From positions 14,335,501 through 14,399,500 of the forward strand of contig JAWUZG010000084.1 of assembly GCA_036785705.1 (NCBI GenBank): a stretch of 64,000 bases of DNA, written 5' to 3'. Position 1 is the stretch's first letter; each line of letters begins with the position of its first letter. This document shows positions 39,601-52,170 of this stretch, one piece after another. Both the position numbers and the translations under genes were made by a program. The notes beneath the pieces were generated by a model. The model was given only the letters and a program-made list of their open reading frames with translations, was not told the DNA's origin and made no database searches. The DNA comes from Acanthornis magna (taxonomy: Eukaryota; Chordata; Aves; Passeriformes; Acanthizidae).

Positions 39601-42600
39601 ACTGCAGAGGGGTACATGTGATTCATGCCTGTGTGAGCTTGTGAGTACTTGAATTAGTGTTTTCAACCACTGTTTCCCAAGCCCATTGTGACTGCATATT
39701 AGCGCTTGAAACAACTCAGGGTGTGACATGGAATGGTGTCTGGAGAGCAGCCAGCAATGGGCCAATGATGTGGTTGATTCTGTGCTAGATTTAAAGGACA
39801 GATGTCCCAGCAGGGAGCAGCTTACCTGTCCTGCAGTGCTGTCATGAAAGCAGCCACTTGGGTGTTCCTTTCTGTAGATTCTGTCCCATCTGCAGGGCAG
39901 GTGTAGCAGCACTGTGAGATGTGAGGTAAATGGACAAGTAATCATCTTCAGCAGTCAAGGATTCTTTAATTCCAAGGAACAGTTTTGTGCGAATTATAGC
40001 TTGACTTCAGCTAGACTGGTCAGTAGCCACTGCACCTTTGCATTTGTAGTAGATATAATGAATTTGTTCTGGATGAGTCTGAGGAAACTTCATGAGCACT
40101 ATCCCAGCTGTCTTACTTAGATTTCTTACTCAGATTTCTTCTGTCTGGACAGATCACTAGGGAGCACTTAGGCTAAGATTAAGCTAAATCTGTATGTATG
40201 ACAAATAATAATTTCTTCAGGATAGTGTTGTAGTACAAAATGCTCCATGTCTAAAAATAAGATTATACCATTATCAGCATATTCTAAAGAGGAAGGCAGA
40301 AATGAGTGGGGAAAAATTGTTTTGGAATAATGTAGTTGATTTTCACTAATAAGCGTTCATTTCTGTGGTTTGCAAAGGTACTGGCACTTCCCTAAAAGTT
40401 CTGATTATTTTCAAAGTAACAAAATGGTCTGTTCCCTCAATACCTGTTTTACACACCTTTTACACAGGCTTTCTGGAAATCTCCAGGCTCATTTACCCTA
40501 GATCTATTTTCCATCTGGTATCTAGAACATCATTTGCAGGATTTAGGACTCATCATGTTCTCCCCATTTTTATGTCAACTGGTGCCTCTTGGATTCTGGG
40601 GCTTGTGACATTCTGCAGCTCCGTGCACAGCAGTGAAAAAGGATTTGGAAGCAGGAGCACTCAAGTAAAAGCTGGTCCCACTGGCTGATGACATTGCTCC
40701 ACTCCCTGCAGGGTCAGATCCCTTTGCTGAGGAGGCTCTTGTGCTACCCTTCCTCAGAGCCTCTTCAGCATGTTGTGTTACTTCACAAGTGTGCTCAGTC
40801 ACATGTCACAAAAGTTGTGTGTCCTGTTGGCTTCAAGCATTTTTGGAAGCAGATCTGTCATTTTGTTGGGGTTTATGTTGACTCAGTCCAAATGAGTAGC
40901 TGTGCTTACAGTTGTACTACAAATGATACCCATTAGTGTCAGGAAATGAAAACAGAAGGCAAGCATGTTCCCAATAATTAATAACACGCATGACTGCCTG
41001 GCACGGAGCCCTGAATTAGAAGTAATATATTTGCTGTTACAATGCTGAAGGACATTTTATAAATGTCCATACTTGGACAGAGCCTTAGACAAGCCACAGT
41101 CAAAGATCACTGTTTACAGGTCAGTCGTTTGGGGGTTGCTGTGTGTGTTGTGACTCAATTATGAATTATGAGTGCAGTCCTCCTTGTAAATTTGGCTTGT
41201 CTGTGAGAGATTCATGGAAGGCTGAATCCTAAACTCTGAGAGGTGTCTGCTGTTTCTGCTGCTGTTCCCTTAGGTACTGCAACACTTTCTGTTCATTATT
41301 ATATATTAAAACCTCTTTCTTCAGTAGCTGTAAGTTTAGCTAAACAGCTTAAGGTATTTTCTACACATTAAAAGAAATATTTAATAGGAATAGATATTTT
41401 CAATCCTGTTAGGTCTTCTACCTCTCCTTCCTGAGAACACTTACTCTAGATTTTGTAAAGGGTGTTTTTCTTCCATTTGTTTATTTTGAGGTTGGCCAAC
41501 TATGCTGTGGGCTTTTTCACATAGAATCATACTCCCTGTAAGGAAAAAAAAAGGGAAAAATTTATTTTAAATCAATGTTAAGCCTGCTGATAGGAATGAT
41601 GGAAACCAGTCTGATACGTCTTCTGCATTCCACAACAAAATCCTTCAAAATGCCACGTTCTGGCATGCTGATAGTGCTCCCAGCCACCTGTGACAAGCTG
41701 CCACATCCTGGCTGTTCCCAGCATGAGCCACAGCCCTTGCTGCAGCCCAGCTCTGGAGCTGCGGCTAGATCCTCACCAGCCAGCGCAGAATCCCAGTGGA
41801 TAGAAGATCACAATGGCAATTCCTTAACGGGTCAGTTTATATTGACAAAATACATGCAGAGAATGTGCTTAGAAGGACTTGTCAGAGGAGAAAAGCAAGT
41901 TTGACAGCTCCAGTGACAGACTAACTCAGCGCCATTGACACCTCTGAAAAGTGAGTGCTCCCATTGATGCACCTTTCTGTAAATAAGAATGAGGCCACTC
42001 TGGTGACAGCGTTCCTGGGGTGGCTGCATTTCACAAAGGGAGCGATATTCCAGTTGGATTTGTACAGAGATCCTGCAGCCTGTAAATAGTTGTACATGGA
42101 ATTCATCAGCCTGTGGAGGTAAAACAAAAGCTGTGGAAAGTGGGAGGATTGCTGTGTGAAATTTGGGGGGTATCACAGACACAACTCTAACCCAGCCCGC
42201 TTTCCTACTCACCTACTTGTATTGCAATTGCTGCTATTGTAAATGTACAGGAATATACAAAGTACCAAGAATTTTTATGATATAACCCACACATAATCTT
42301 TTTATATTTATGTTAAAATGTGTATTCTGCAAACAGCCTAATAATTACAGCTTTATATGTGTATCAATTTGTAGCATTTGTTACCTCAAAAGACAACCAA
42401 ACCCAATACTTCAGTGCCTTGTGTATTTTAAACAGATTAACCTATAAACTGGGGGGAAAAAGGTAGATTGTACTCAGCTGGTTTTAACAAAGCTTTGTAT
42501 TATTGTTAGGGTTCTCTTCAGTTGAAATACATACAACCACAAGTTGTGGAACTAACTGAAAGCTTACAATTTTGGAGTTTTTTAGAGCATGCATGTTTTG

Positions 42601-43105
42601 AATTTGTAATATATTGGAGTTTCTCTCAAATGCATTCTTTCAAGTGAACTTTGATTTATATATTCATACCTATTTCAACAGACATCCCAATACCTGTCAA
42701 AAATACATAGCATTAAAAAAAAAAAAATGCCAGTAACTGATACTTCTGTGTTTGGGGATTGATTAAACGCTGTTTCCAGCATATCACAATTTTCATTAGA
42801 GACACAAAATCTTTGTTGTGTTGCAGAAAGTCTTTATCAATTATTTTTCCAAGAATGGCCTTCTAGCACAGAAATGACTTGGTAATACTGTTGTAAAAAA
42901 AACCTTTGAGGCTGTCATCACTTCAGACCATTGTACGTTAACAATTTTCTGGTCATGAAACTGCAATGTTTCTTTATGTTAACAAAACCAAAGGCTTGTT
43001 TGAAGTAACTGGTATTTTGTATAAATATTTGTACAGATAACAGACTCTGCTTTTGTACTATAGATTATGTGGATTTTGTTTTATAATAAATGCTTTAAAA
43101 AGATT
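36621..43105 (+). other. Possible distal LRP5 3'UTR extension
   Basis: About 6.5 kb with no ORF resembling a known protein and no CR1 fragment that I recognise. Pumilio-type motifs occur at 41978-41985 (TGTAAATA), 42081-42088 (TGTAAATA) and 43018-43025 (TGTATAAA). An AATAAA at 43085-43090 is followed by ATGCTTTAAAAAG. These would suit a long 3'UTR isoform of LRP5 ending near 43.1 kb. Equally, much of this could be plain intergenic DNA; RNA evidence would decide. Confidence 0.35.
43085..43090 (+). terminator. Candidate distal poly(A) signal AATAAA
   Basis: AATAAA in the context ttataataaatgctttaaa, downstream of an AT-rich stretch with TGTATAAA at 43018-43025. It is a candidate 3' end for a long LRP5 transcript. 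Isolated AATAAA is common by chance in AT-rich DNA. Confidence 0.35.
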
Positions 43106-46100
43106 TGCTTAGCAGCCATTTTATGAGCAAAGCTGTTTCATCACCTACAGTAGAGACAACCAGCCAGTATCACAACTGTTTTAGATAGTATTTAAGATAA
43201 GGATAGTGTGGTTTTAATTTTAAAATGTACAACAACAGCGAGAGCTGGAAAGCAAATCACCTTTAGAATTAGAGTTGTTAGGTACACAACTTACCACAAA
43301 TTTGTCAGCGTCATGACCTTACAGAAATTGTTATTCTCCATAGGAGCAATCTCAAGTGTTTTTACTAGGCCAGATCTGATCTTCATTTCTTTTCTAATTG
43401 TATGGCATCTTTTAAATGGATGATATAGGATGTCAAAGTAAATTTTTTAAATAATGGCTTTTTTATAGTGAACATACTTGAAAACTACCCCCTGATTTCT
43501 GCAGTCAATATTGGTGGTGTCGGATTTGTGAGATTTAACCTAGAAGTCAAAATGATTTTTAGTGGCAATATCCTTTCTCCTGTATGCTTCTTAGATGAGA
43601 CTCAGACTGGAATCTTCCTCAACAGTCATCAGAACTCCTGGTGATGTCCAGTTCTGTTTCTTTGGATTTTTCCCGGGTAGAGAAAAAAATAGAGCATACA
43701 AGTTCAGAGATCTGCTTGTTTCCTACAAAGTTCTTTCAGGTTTTGTATTGTACTGACCCAGAAAATGTCAAAAGATTTTTCCTCTTAGCCACTTTATCCT
43801 TGCTAATAATGCTCAATATAAAGGGATCTTGGAGCTGCTATATGATGACTGCCTAGACCTAGTGATTTTATGCCATCAGTGATTAAGATGCACTAAGATT
43901 GTAGCTTGAAGGAAAATGACAAATCTGGACTTCTGGAGCTGTGCTGAGCCTGGAACAGGCCTTGCATCATCCTGTTGTGTCGGAAAAGTTGGCCCAAAGC
44001 ACTCCAGAAGTACAGAAAGATTTTTGGGATTTCATATGGCATGAAACAGAACAGCCCCACTCTTCTTTCAGGAAATCCTGGCTTTCTCTGTTAGGCTTTC
44101 TCTGCTAAGATGCTCCAGGTCTTCGCCTCTTGGAGTGGACCTCTTGGTTGGTTGCAGGGAGGTGTCTGATACATGTATCCCCCACAATAATATGGATTTC
44201 TGCACGGCATACCTATCATTGCTGCTCCTCCAGTGCCTTAATCCCAGATGTTTCTTGAAACCAGAGGACACAGCATTTTCTTTTTGCTCTGGAAATCTTG
44301 CTCAGTTGTCTGGATCTTTGTAGCCTTACACTCCCACAGCTTACTGATTTCTTTATGTATTAATTGGGAAGTAAAGCTCTGATACATCATTTGTTTGAAT
44401 GGAATCTGAATATATTTCCAGGACTAAACCTGTGGTCACAGGGAAGGACACCTAATTCTAAATCCACTGTTCCTGATCTTTTACGAAATTGCCTCAGATG
44501 TTACTGTCAGTGGCAGGACGGGGCAATGTGTTTGGCTGATTTTGTGCAGCATCACTGATGATTCAAGGGAATTACTAATTGTGTTAGGATACACCAGGAA
44601 GTGGCTAAAGCAGTTGAAATGCCTTCTGCCACAGCGTGGGTGACTCACAGCTGTGCTCAGGAGCAGCCTGGTCCTCACCTCTTCAGCTCTATGGATCTCC
44701 TTCCCTGCTGTATGCCAACCTCAAAGCTTATGTACACATGGCGCTCGCTCCAAAAGACAAACATTATAAATAACGAATGCCCTTCCTTTCTCCTCCTTTC
44801 TCCTAGCTTTTGTTGCTGAGCAGACATCATATCACATGGAATATATCCCTTTGGTCAGTGTGGGGGATGTCCCGTCCCAAGATCCTGCCCACCCCACAAC
44901 CTACTGGTGAGGAGCTAATGCTGGAGAGACAGCACTGATGCTGTGGGAGTGCTGCTCAGCCCTAGCCAAAACACCTTTGTAGCTGCTAGTGCAAAGGACA
45001 GCACTATGAGAGCTGATCTGGGCAAAATTAACTCCATGTCAGGCAGACCCAATACAGTGAGGTAACTGTGGCCACATGCTGCCAAAAAGCCAATGTAGAG
45101 TTATGGAGAGGAGTTCACCTGAAACTAATGCTTTTTAGGACAGGTATTGCCCAGATATGTTTGCTTTTCACCCATGTGTGCTCTGAGAGGTTTTCTGCAG
45201 ACTGTCCTTTGAGTGAAAGGCCAGGGGATGGTGGGGCAGCCTTTGAGGCCATGCGTGGTGCTGTGGAGAGCAGGGCGGAGGGAAGGCACTGCATGCTCTG
45301 TGGTTTCTGCAGGAGCAGCACTGCTGCAGGCTGCCCATGGCCCTGGGGACAGCACAGAGCTACACACAGCCTTCCCCTGAGGAGGGCAGGTTGGTGCTGG
45401 AATCTGCTCAAAAAGCACAGATAAAAAGAGGGCTGGTGGTGTGCACAGGAGCCAACGCTGTTGTGGTTTTAGGCATCACAAAAAGACACCTGTTAATATA
45501 ATTAAGACTGGAGACAAAGGTAGTGTTTGAGAAAAGGAGGCTTGATGAGCCAGGCTAATTGCTGGACTCTGAACATACTGCAGGAATGAGGCAAGGATGG
45601 TAACTGCCGGGGCATTGCCAGATCAGCTGGCTAAGATCATAGCTACAGTGAAGATTAGGACAAGCAATTTATTTGGGTCTACCCAGTTTGGGTTTTGATG
45701 GATTCCTCACAGAACACAACAGCTGGAAGAGGCATGGCAAGGGCAGGATAAGGTCTTGCATTTCCTCTTGCAATTCGAAACTGGTCTCTTGTCTGTCACT
45801 GACATGAATAGTAAGTAGGCTTGAAGCTAGATTTGGCTTTTGGGATAGAAAAATATCAACAGTTTACACATATTCTGGACAGCCTGCAAAGACACAATCT
45901 GAGCTTGCCCTAATTGAGGTTAATGCCTTCTGTTACAGTTTCCTGAAGGCAGAGCTACTTTGGCAATAAATCTGATTTAAGGGATAGCAACAGCTTTGAC
46001 AATCTATTACTTAGGGAGCGATGTTTGTTACTGAACTTTGCATGGCCTAGAAGGATATAAAAAAGACTCATGAGAACAGGGACAATGCTTTCCCTTGTAT

Positions 46101-46490
46101 CTTAATTTGGCTTATCAGGGTATTGTTACAGGCTTAATTAGGACTTAATTCTTAGACATTTTCTCTCATAGAGATCTGAATTCCTTCTAGGTTGTAAGGA
46201 AATAGATTTAGTGCTTATGCTCATTTTACTGTAGGCATTGTACCTAGGCAGTAATGAAAAATGAGAATAGAATTTGGGCATCAGGCTCCACAAGTTTGTC
46301 AATTCCCACACTATATATAGCCTGCAGCATTTGGAAGGGTCGAGACCCTTAGCTTCTGTTTTCCATTGTAGGTTTGTTGTACCAAAAGCCCAGGTACTGG
46401 GAACAGCACAGTCCAAGTGTTTAGTATTAGGTTCCCTGGATCCAGAGTAGACAGAAATGCTCACGAAGGTGAGAGCTCCTGAGCTGAAGT
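43106..46490. other. Intergenic sequence without recognised features
   Basis: No coding similarity, no CR1 fragment and no RNA gene recognised. Short ORFs occur on both strands but none shows codon structure or splice context that I could support. Confidence 0.7.
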
Positions 46491-46491
46491 G

Positions 46492-47060
46492 CTGTCGTGG
46501 TTTAGGAAGCGTATTTTACAATTTAGTGCCCCCACCGAGACAGTAACAATACTAATAGCAAAGTGTACAAAAGTGTGCAAAGACAGAGTGATTTACATGC
46601 ACCATGTTCAGCAAGCCTGAGATAATGAAAACCAATGGTGGAAGGCTTCCCTCTGCCTGCCACACTTTTCCACGACTGGAAAATAAAGCCCTTCTCAGAA
46701 GTGAGGGAAAGAGTGCCTTTTCCCTGCCCCTGGCTATGACATATAAGGTTGAATCGGGTAACATTCAGGTCTTGGTCACACCCCCTCCTGCTGATCGGGG
46801 CTGGAAACAGGACAGGTGCCCTCAGCTTCTCTTGCACAGCAGCTGCCTCTCCTTTGCCTATAATTACAGGGAAATGATAAGGTTTAGAGACTGAAATAAT
46901 AAATCTATCCTTTGATTCAGTAGGACCCTGGAGCCAGGAAGAGTGCTGACTGATAGTGGCAAGCATCTGCTCTCTCAAAACTTTAAGTTCCCTGATTATA
47001 TTAACTGGTTATATTATATTCCCTGGTTATATTAACTTAAATACTGAGAACTGATCTTAA

Positions 47061-47063
<3 letters not shown>
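46492..47063 (+). mobile_element. LTR-like sequence (possible solo endogenous retrovirus LTR)
   Basis: Begins TGTCGTGGTTTAGG, a start like that of avian retroviral LTRs, contains an AATAAA at about 46681, and ends TTAACA followed by a run of A. About 570 bases with no retroviral genes. No clear target-site duplication was found, so the assignment and its strand are tentative. Confidence 0.4.

Positions 47064-47101
<38 letters not shown>
47062..47101 (+). repeat. Homopolymer run of 40 A
   Basis: An uninterrupted run of A immediately after the LTR-like stretch and a small ATATTAACT tandem repeat (46995-47040). Could be a retroposed poly(A) tail or slippage. Run length is unreliable in sequencing. 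Confidence 0.9.
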
Positions 47102-47104
<3 letters not shown>

Positions 47105-48765
47105 CCTATTTGGCTTCAGCTCCCATTCCTTCCCTAGCCCTCACAGGAAGGTTGATAAGGAATCCTGGCAGATACTTGAGTATTTTGTGGGTTTTAGTCC
47201 TTATTCTTACCTTTTTTCTTTGCAATTTTGGCTGGTGTGTCCATGGAATAGTGAAGTCTAAAGTTAGAGGCAAGGTAAGCAAGTGGTCAGAGGAACTGTT
47301 TGTTACACCTGTTTCCTGGGGAACAATGTTTCCTGGGTTTGTTCACATACAGCATTCATCCCCCATGCAGAAATAAATAGGATTCAGGGAAGTTTGATGT
47401 TTGAGAATCTAAAATCTAGAGAGATGACTGCTGTATCTGTACAGCATGAGGCAGCATGCTTAATTGAACACTAGGCTGAATGGGAACTCGCATGTCTTTA
47501 CTTGTAGACCTGCTTGGAGGATGAGGCCTGAAAAATCAGGAATCGGTGATGAACGAGATTGAGGAATATGTGCGTCCTGTCCTATATTGGGCCTTGTGAG
47601 AGATAGTGTATTTTGTCTCCTTTTAGACATTGATATCTTATTTCCATCTAGAACTACAGGTAAGTTTTGTGCATTGAACCCTTGAAGAGTCTAATTTCTT
47701 TCCAGACAGATCCTGCTGGATTTTTTAGAGTTGCAGCCAACAAGGAAACACTTATAATTCCTGACACCACTGTCTTCAGTCTTGTTCCAGAAGTTCTTCT
47801 CAGAGATTAGGGCTTGTAAAGACAGTAGCTGATGTAGGGACAAAACCTTCTCAGTCTTACAACAGAAGACTGGGTTTCATTGCCATGACTGCAGTTAAGC
47901 TTGGGGAGGAAAGACCTGAAGAGGCATAGGATGGGTTTTCAGCTTGATCACCATTAAAAAAAAAAAAAAGGGAGAGGGCAGATGTCAAAGGAACAGTATC
48001 TTTTCTTCCAATTTTGCTGAAAGGTGTTTTTTTCTCTGTCTAGAGAACAATAAATGACAGCAATTTTCAGAAGAATTTTCACTTCCTTCATATGATCTGT
48101 GTCATTTGAGGTCATTTCAAACACTTTGAATTACAGCTTTTGAAGGTGGATTAGTGATTGTTTTTTTTCTTTTTAATTGGCATGGCATGTTTGACCCCCA
48201 CATTTTTATGTCAACCACGTCTGGTTTTTGGAATCTGTCAAATTATATGCAGCCTCCCCAGTGCCCAATGCAGGGAGACAATCACTGCCCTAGTCTTTCT
48301 TGCCACAACTGACAGTTATGGAAAGACATCCATGTTAAAATACAGATAAAGACTTCAGTTTAGTACTAAGCAAAGCCACAAGGTGGCAGAGTCATCTGCT
48401 GTGAAGAGCTGCTCACCAAACTTCATTTCCCAAAGGAAAAACAGCTCCAGAGCTTCCCTTTTCAAGAGGGAACTACCCACTCTCTCTCCACCCCTGCATT
48501 TGATTTCACAGAGTAAACACTGACAGTGGGTGTAGCTTTCCTAAGAGTGAGATTTTTGTTATATAATAAAGCCTTACTATGGAAAACCTTACATGGCAAT
48601 AAATATTTTGCTGCTATTGCTAATTTTTCTCAGCCCTAGAAAAACTGTTACAGTAAACCCCCTCTTTTGCTGGTGGAAGCAACACCTCTGCTAGGCAACA
48701 GTTTGTTTAGTGCCTAATTTTAGCATTAATATCATGAGACTTACATAGGTTTTCAGAACAAGTTA
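47102..48765. other. Intergenic sequence
   Basis: No genes or mobile elements recognised; an A-run near 47955 and a CTCF-like motif at 48376 are listed separately or under findings. Confidence 0.7.
48376..48389 (+). promoter_or_regulatory. CTCF-like motif
   Basis: CCACAAGGTGGCAG matches the CTCF core consensus except for A at the fifth position. It lies between LRP5 and the downstream CpG-island gene, where an insulator would make sense. Single motif match only. Confidence 0.4.

Positions 48766-48820
<55 letters not shown>
48766..48820. repeat. (ATCT)n microsatellite
   Basis: About 13.75 perfect copies of a tetranucleotide, 55 bases. Likely length-polymorphic. Confidence 0.98.
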
Positions 48821-48921
48821 CCCTCATTTTCTTCATTGGAGGGAAACATGGAAAGTATGGAAATCCTGAGATGAGGATCTGGAAAAAGCAAATGCCCAGA
48901 GGGAACAAGTGATCTTTTGGG

Positions 48922-48971
48922 AAAAAAAAAAAAAAAAAAAAAAAAAGAAAAAAAAAAGAGAGAGAGAGAGA
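48922..48971. repeat. A-rich and GA simple repeat
   Basis: A run of about 25 A, then GAAAAAAAAA and a GA dinucleotide tract. Low-complexity purine sequence. Confidence 0.95.
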
Positions 48972-49400
48972 ATGTCTTTATAGCACTTGTTTGCAGAGAT
49001 ACATGTGTGTGTCAAGGGCATAGGGAAGATTTCATGGAAGAAGCAGCACAGTAAAGGGAATCATCACCATGTCTGTCTTTTTTCTTCTTGCCTACCATAG
49101 AGTAAGTGCAGACACCTGGAGCTACTTCTGTTTGCTGAGTGAGTGCTGTTTGACAGCAGGTGGAAATAATTTCTCTCATGCAGACTGTTTTGCTTGTCTC
49201 TTACAAGAAATACACCAGTGCCCAACCTGCCCACAGACATCCTGGTTCTTTGGGCTGGAAGAGCCAATGTTTTGCTGTTTACTTCTAAAAAGAAAGGCAC
49301 TCAGCAATGTTGCATCTCTGGCTTGGTGTTAAAAAGTTCTGACAACTGATCCTTTTGATGTTGTTGAAAATAGAAAATTATCTGTCTATACATATATATG

Positions 49401-49407
<7 letters not shown>

Positions 49408-49434
<27 letters not shown>
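49408..49434. repeat. (AC)n microsatellite with flanking TA repeat
   Basis: About 13 AC units preceded by an imperfect TATATATA tract (49390-49408). Confidence 0.95.
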
Positions 49435-50715
49435 TTTTCTTCCCTGTCCCTCACTTCTGTACTGTCCATTTTTGGAGGTTATAGATATAAAACTGCTATG
49501 TGTATTATATCTCTCTAGATATATTTGTAATTTCTACGTACGTTTAGATATGAGTGCTTGGCAACCCTGAGTACTTAACTATCCTTGACTCTGTCAAATT
49601 GAAATCAACCCCTGCATATATCCCAAGTCAAGCCAGATTCCCAGGCAGAAAATGTACATTTATTGCCCTGTTCATCACTTCTGTACTGTCCCTTCTCTGA
49701 GCTTTGCTCCATGCCACAGGCTAAAATGGCTGTGCTGAGCCTCCTGCCCTTTGCAAAGGCTTCCTTCATGGGGCAGATCAAGCCTCAGGGACACAAATAT
49801 GATTCTGGAGGGTCCAAGACTGCTGCAGGAGCCGGAAACAGCCAGACTCAGGGCTGGGTGCTTGTGAATAATCTGTCCAAGCAAAGCCTGCTCTAAACTG
49901 TGCTGTTTATCAGTTGCAGAAGTCCAGTGTTTATTTCAACAAGAATGAGATCAAGTTTCTAGAACTGCTTTGCTTTTCCTGTCCAGAGAGCATATTTGCT
50001 TTGAGTGGCCTTTCTCCTTCTAGTTGATGAAATACCTGAAGACCTTCTCCTCCTTGCATGGGAAATCAGAAGTTTGAACTGTCTGTGAACTCACACCCTG
50101 TACATGAGGCATATGGGAGTGAAGCAACTGATTACTTAAATGAGAACATGTAAGTAGTTAGAATTCAGTGTCTACTCCTGGCCGCTGTCAATTCCTTCTG
50201 TACATTGTGTGGGCTTTCACCATTGCATTTCACCCAGTGTCTAAAATGCAACAGCAGTGTGTCAACATGGGCATATTCTCAGTCCCTCCCACAGGCTGAG
50301 GCGCCTGAGCACCTTCATCTGGGCTGCTGCAAGGGGAAACACGACACTTCCCCTCCTGCTGGACCATCACTAGCACAAAAAGGTAAGACTGCCACAGAAG
50401 AATGGATCTTTTTGGTGGCAGCTTGAAGTTAAGATGAAAAATCAGTGAAAGGGCATCTCTACTGCATTATTTTTTTTCCCAATCACTGTGCATCTTCCCC
50501 TGCCCCCAGAGTCTGAGACAGAGCAATTATATTCTTGATCAAAACATGCCACCTGCTGTTTGTCAGAAGGGAGACATGTATAGTCAGTGAAGCCAGTGCA
50601 TAAACAAACTAATCTGGAAATATATTTGCATTGCAACATCAGTCAAAAGTCCTGGGTACCACAGGTTAGAGTCTGTTCTTGGCCACCATACAAAAATCAC
50701 CTGGCAACACTGCAG
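49435..50715. other. Intergenic sequence
   Basis: Nothing recognised beyond ordinary non-coding DNA. Confidence 0.7.
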
Positions 50716-50720
50716 TCTCA

Positions 50721-52170
50721 GAATCATAGAATCATTAAGGTTGGAAATGACCCACAAGACAATAGACTCTAACGATTAGCATAGAACCATGGTGTTCACC
50801 ACTAAAACTTATCCCAAACTGCTGCATCCCCATGCCTTCTGAACACTTCCAGGGATGGTGATTACAGCACTTGCCTCCGCAGCTTGTTCCAATGTCTGAC
50901 AACTCTTTCAGTGAAGAAATTTTTCCTAACATTCAGTCTAAACTTGCAAGTTTAGATTTTCTCTTGTCCTGTCTCTCTTCTCCTACTTGGGAGAAGACAC
51001 CAACACCCACCTTGTGACAACCTCTCTAGACTGGTAAGATCCCCTGAGCCTCCTTTTCTCCAGGCTAAACAATCCCATCTCCCTCAGCTGCTTCTCATAA
51101 GACTTGTGTTCCAGACCCTTCTCCAGCTTTGTTGTCCTCCTCTGGATACGGTCCAGCACCTCAATGTCTTTCCTGGAGTGAGGGGCTCAAAACCGAACAC
51201 AGGATTCAAGGTGTGGCCTCACCGGTGCTGAGTACAGATCCTTTCCCTGGTCTTGCTGGCCACACTCTTTCTGATGGCCAGGATGCCATTGGCCTTCTGG
51301 GCCACCTGGGCACTGCTGGCTCATGTTCAGCCACTGTCAACCAACACCCCCAGGTGCTTTTCCCCAGCCTGTAGCATTCCATGGGTCTGTTGTCACCCGC
51401 GGGCAGGACCCAGCACTTCACCTTGCACCTCATACCACTGACTTTGTCCCATCCATCCAGCCCATCCAGATCCCTCTGCAGAGCCTTCTTACACTTCAAG
51501 AGATCAACACTTCCACCCAATTTGGTGTCATCTGTGGACTGACTGAGGGAGCACTCATCCAGTTCATTGATAAAAATATTAAACAGGACTGGCCCCTACA
51601 CTGAACCTTTTCCTCATCCCCTAGGGACACCTAGTCATAGAAGGAGATCAGGTTGTAAAGCAGCAGCTGCCATTCACAATCCCATCCTGGCTGGGCCTGA
51701 TCTCCTGCTTTTCCAGTGTGTGCCACATGCTGGCACTCGAGACAATCTGCTCCATGACCTTCCCTGGCAGCGAAGTCAGGCTGACAGGCCTGGAGTTCCC
51801 TGGATCCTCCTTCCAACCCTTCCTGTAGATGGGCACCACAACTGCTGACCTCAGTCTGCTGGCACCTCCCTGCTTCACCAGGACAGCTGATAAATGACTG
51901 GAAGTGGCCTGGCAAACTCTCCCACAGCTCCCTCAGTGCCCTTGGGTGGATCCTGTCAGGGCCTACAGACTTGTGGATGTCTAGATGGGTAGCAGGTCAC
52001 TGACCGTTTCCTCCTGGATTATGGGGGTTTTCCAGCTGTCTTCCAGCTCAGAGGGCTGGGTACCTGGAGAACAACTGATCTCATTATTAAAGACAGAGGC
52101 AAAGAAGGCATTAAGTAGCACAGTCTTTTCCACATCCTTTGTCACTATTGACCTGCAAATGCCGTGAAGC
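50721..52170 (-). mobile_element. CR1 LINE, 3' 1.4 kb, antisense
   Basis: Begins on the + strand with GAATCATAGAATCATTAAGG, the inverted CR1 3' terminus. It runs through antisense 3'UTR sequence (TTCTCCTACTTGGGAGAAGA, CTTTTCTCCAGGCTAAACAA, GCACCTCAATGTCTTTCCTG) into reverse-transcriptase remnants on the minus strand: KGWKEDPGNSRPVSLTSLPG and, upstream in the element, VTKDVEKTVLLNAFFASVF. 5'-truncated and frameshifted, hence inactive. It is the longest transposon copy in the window. Confidence 0.93.

Noticed and set aside
46523..46978. A 151-codon minus-strand open frame
   Set aside because: Lies inside the LTR-like repeat and shows no recognisable protein similarity; several overlapping short frames are equally open.
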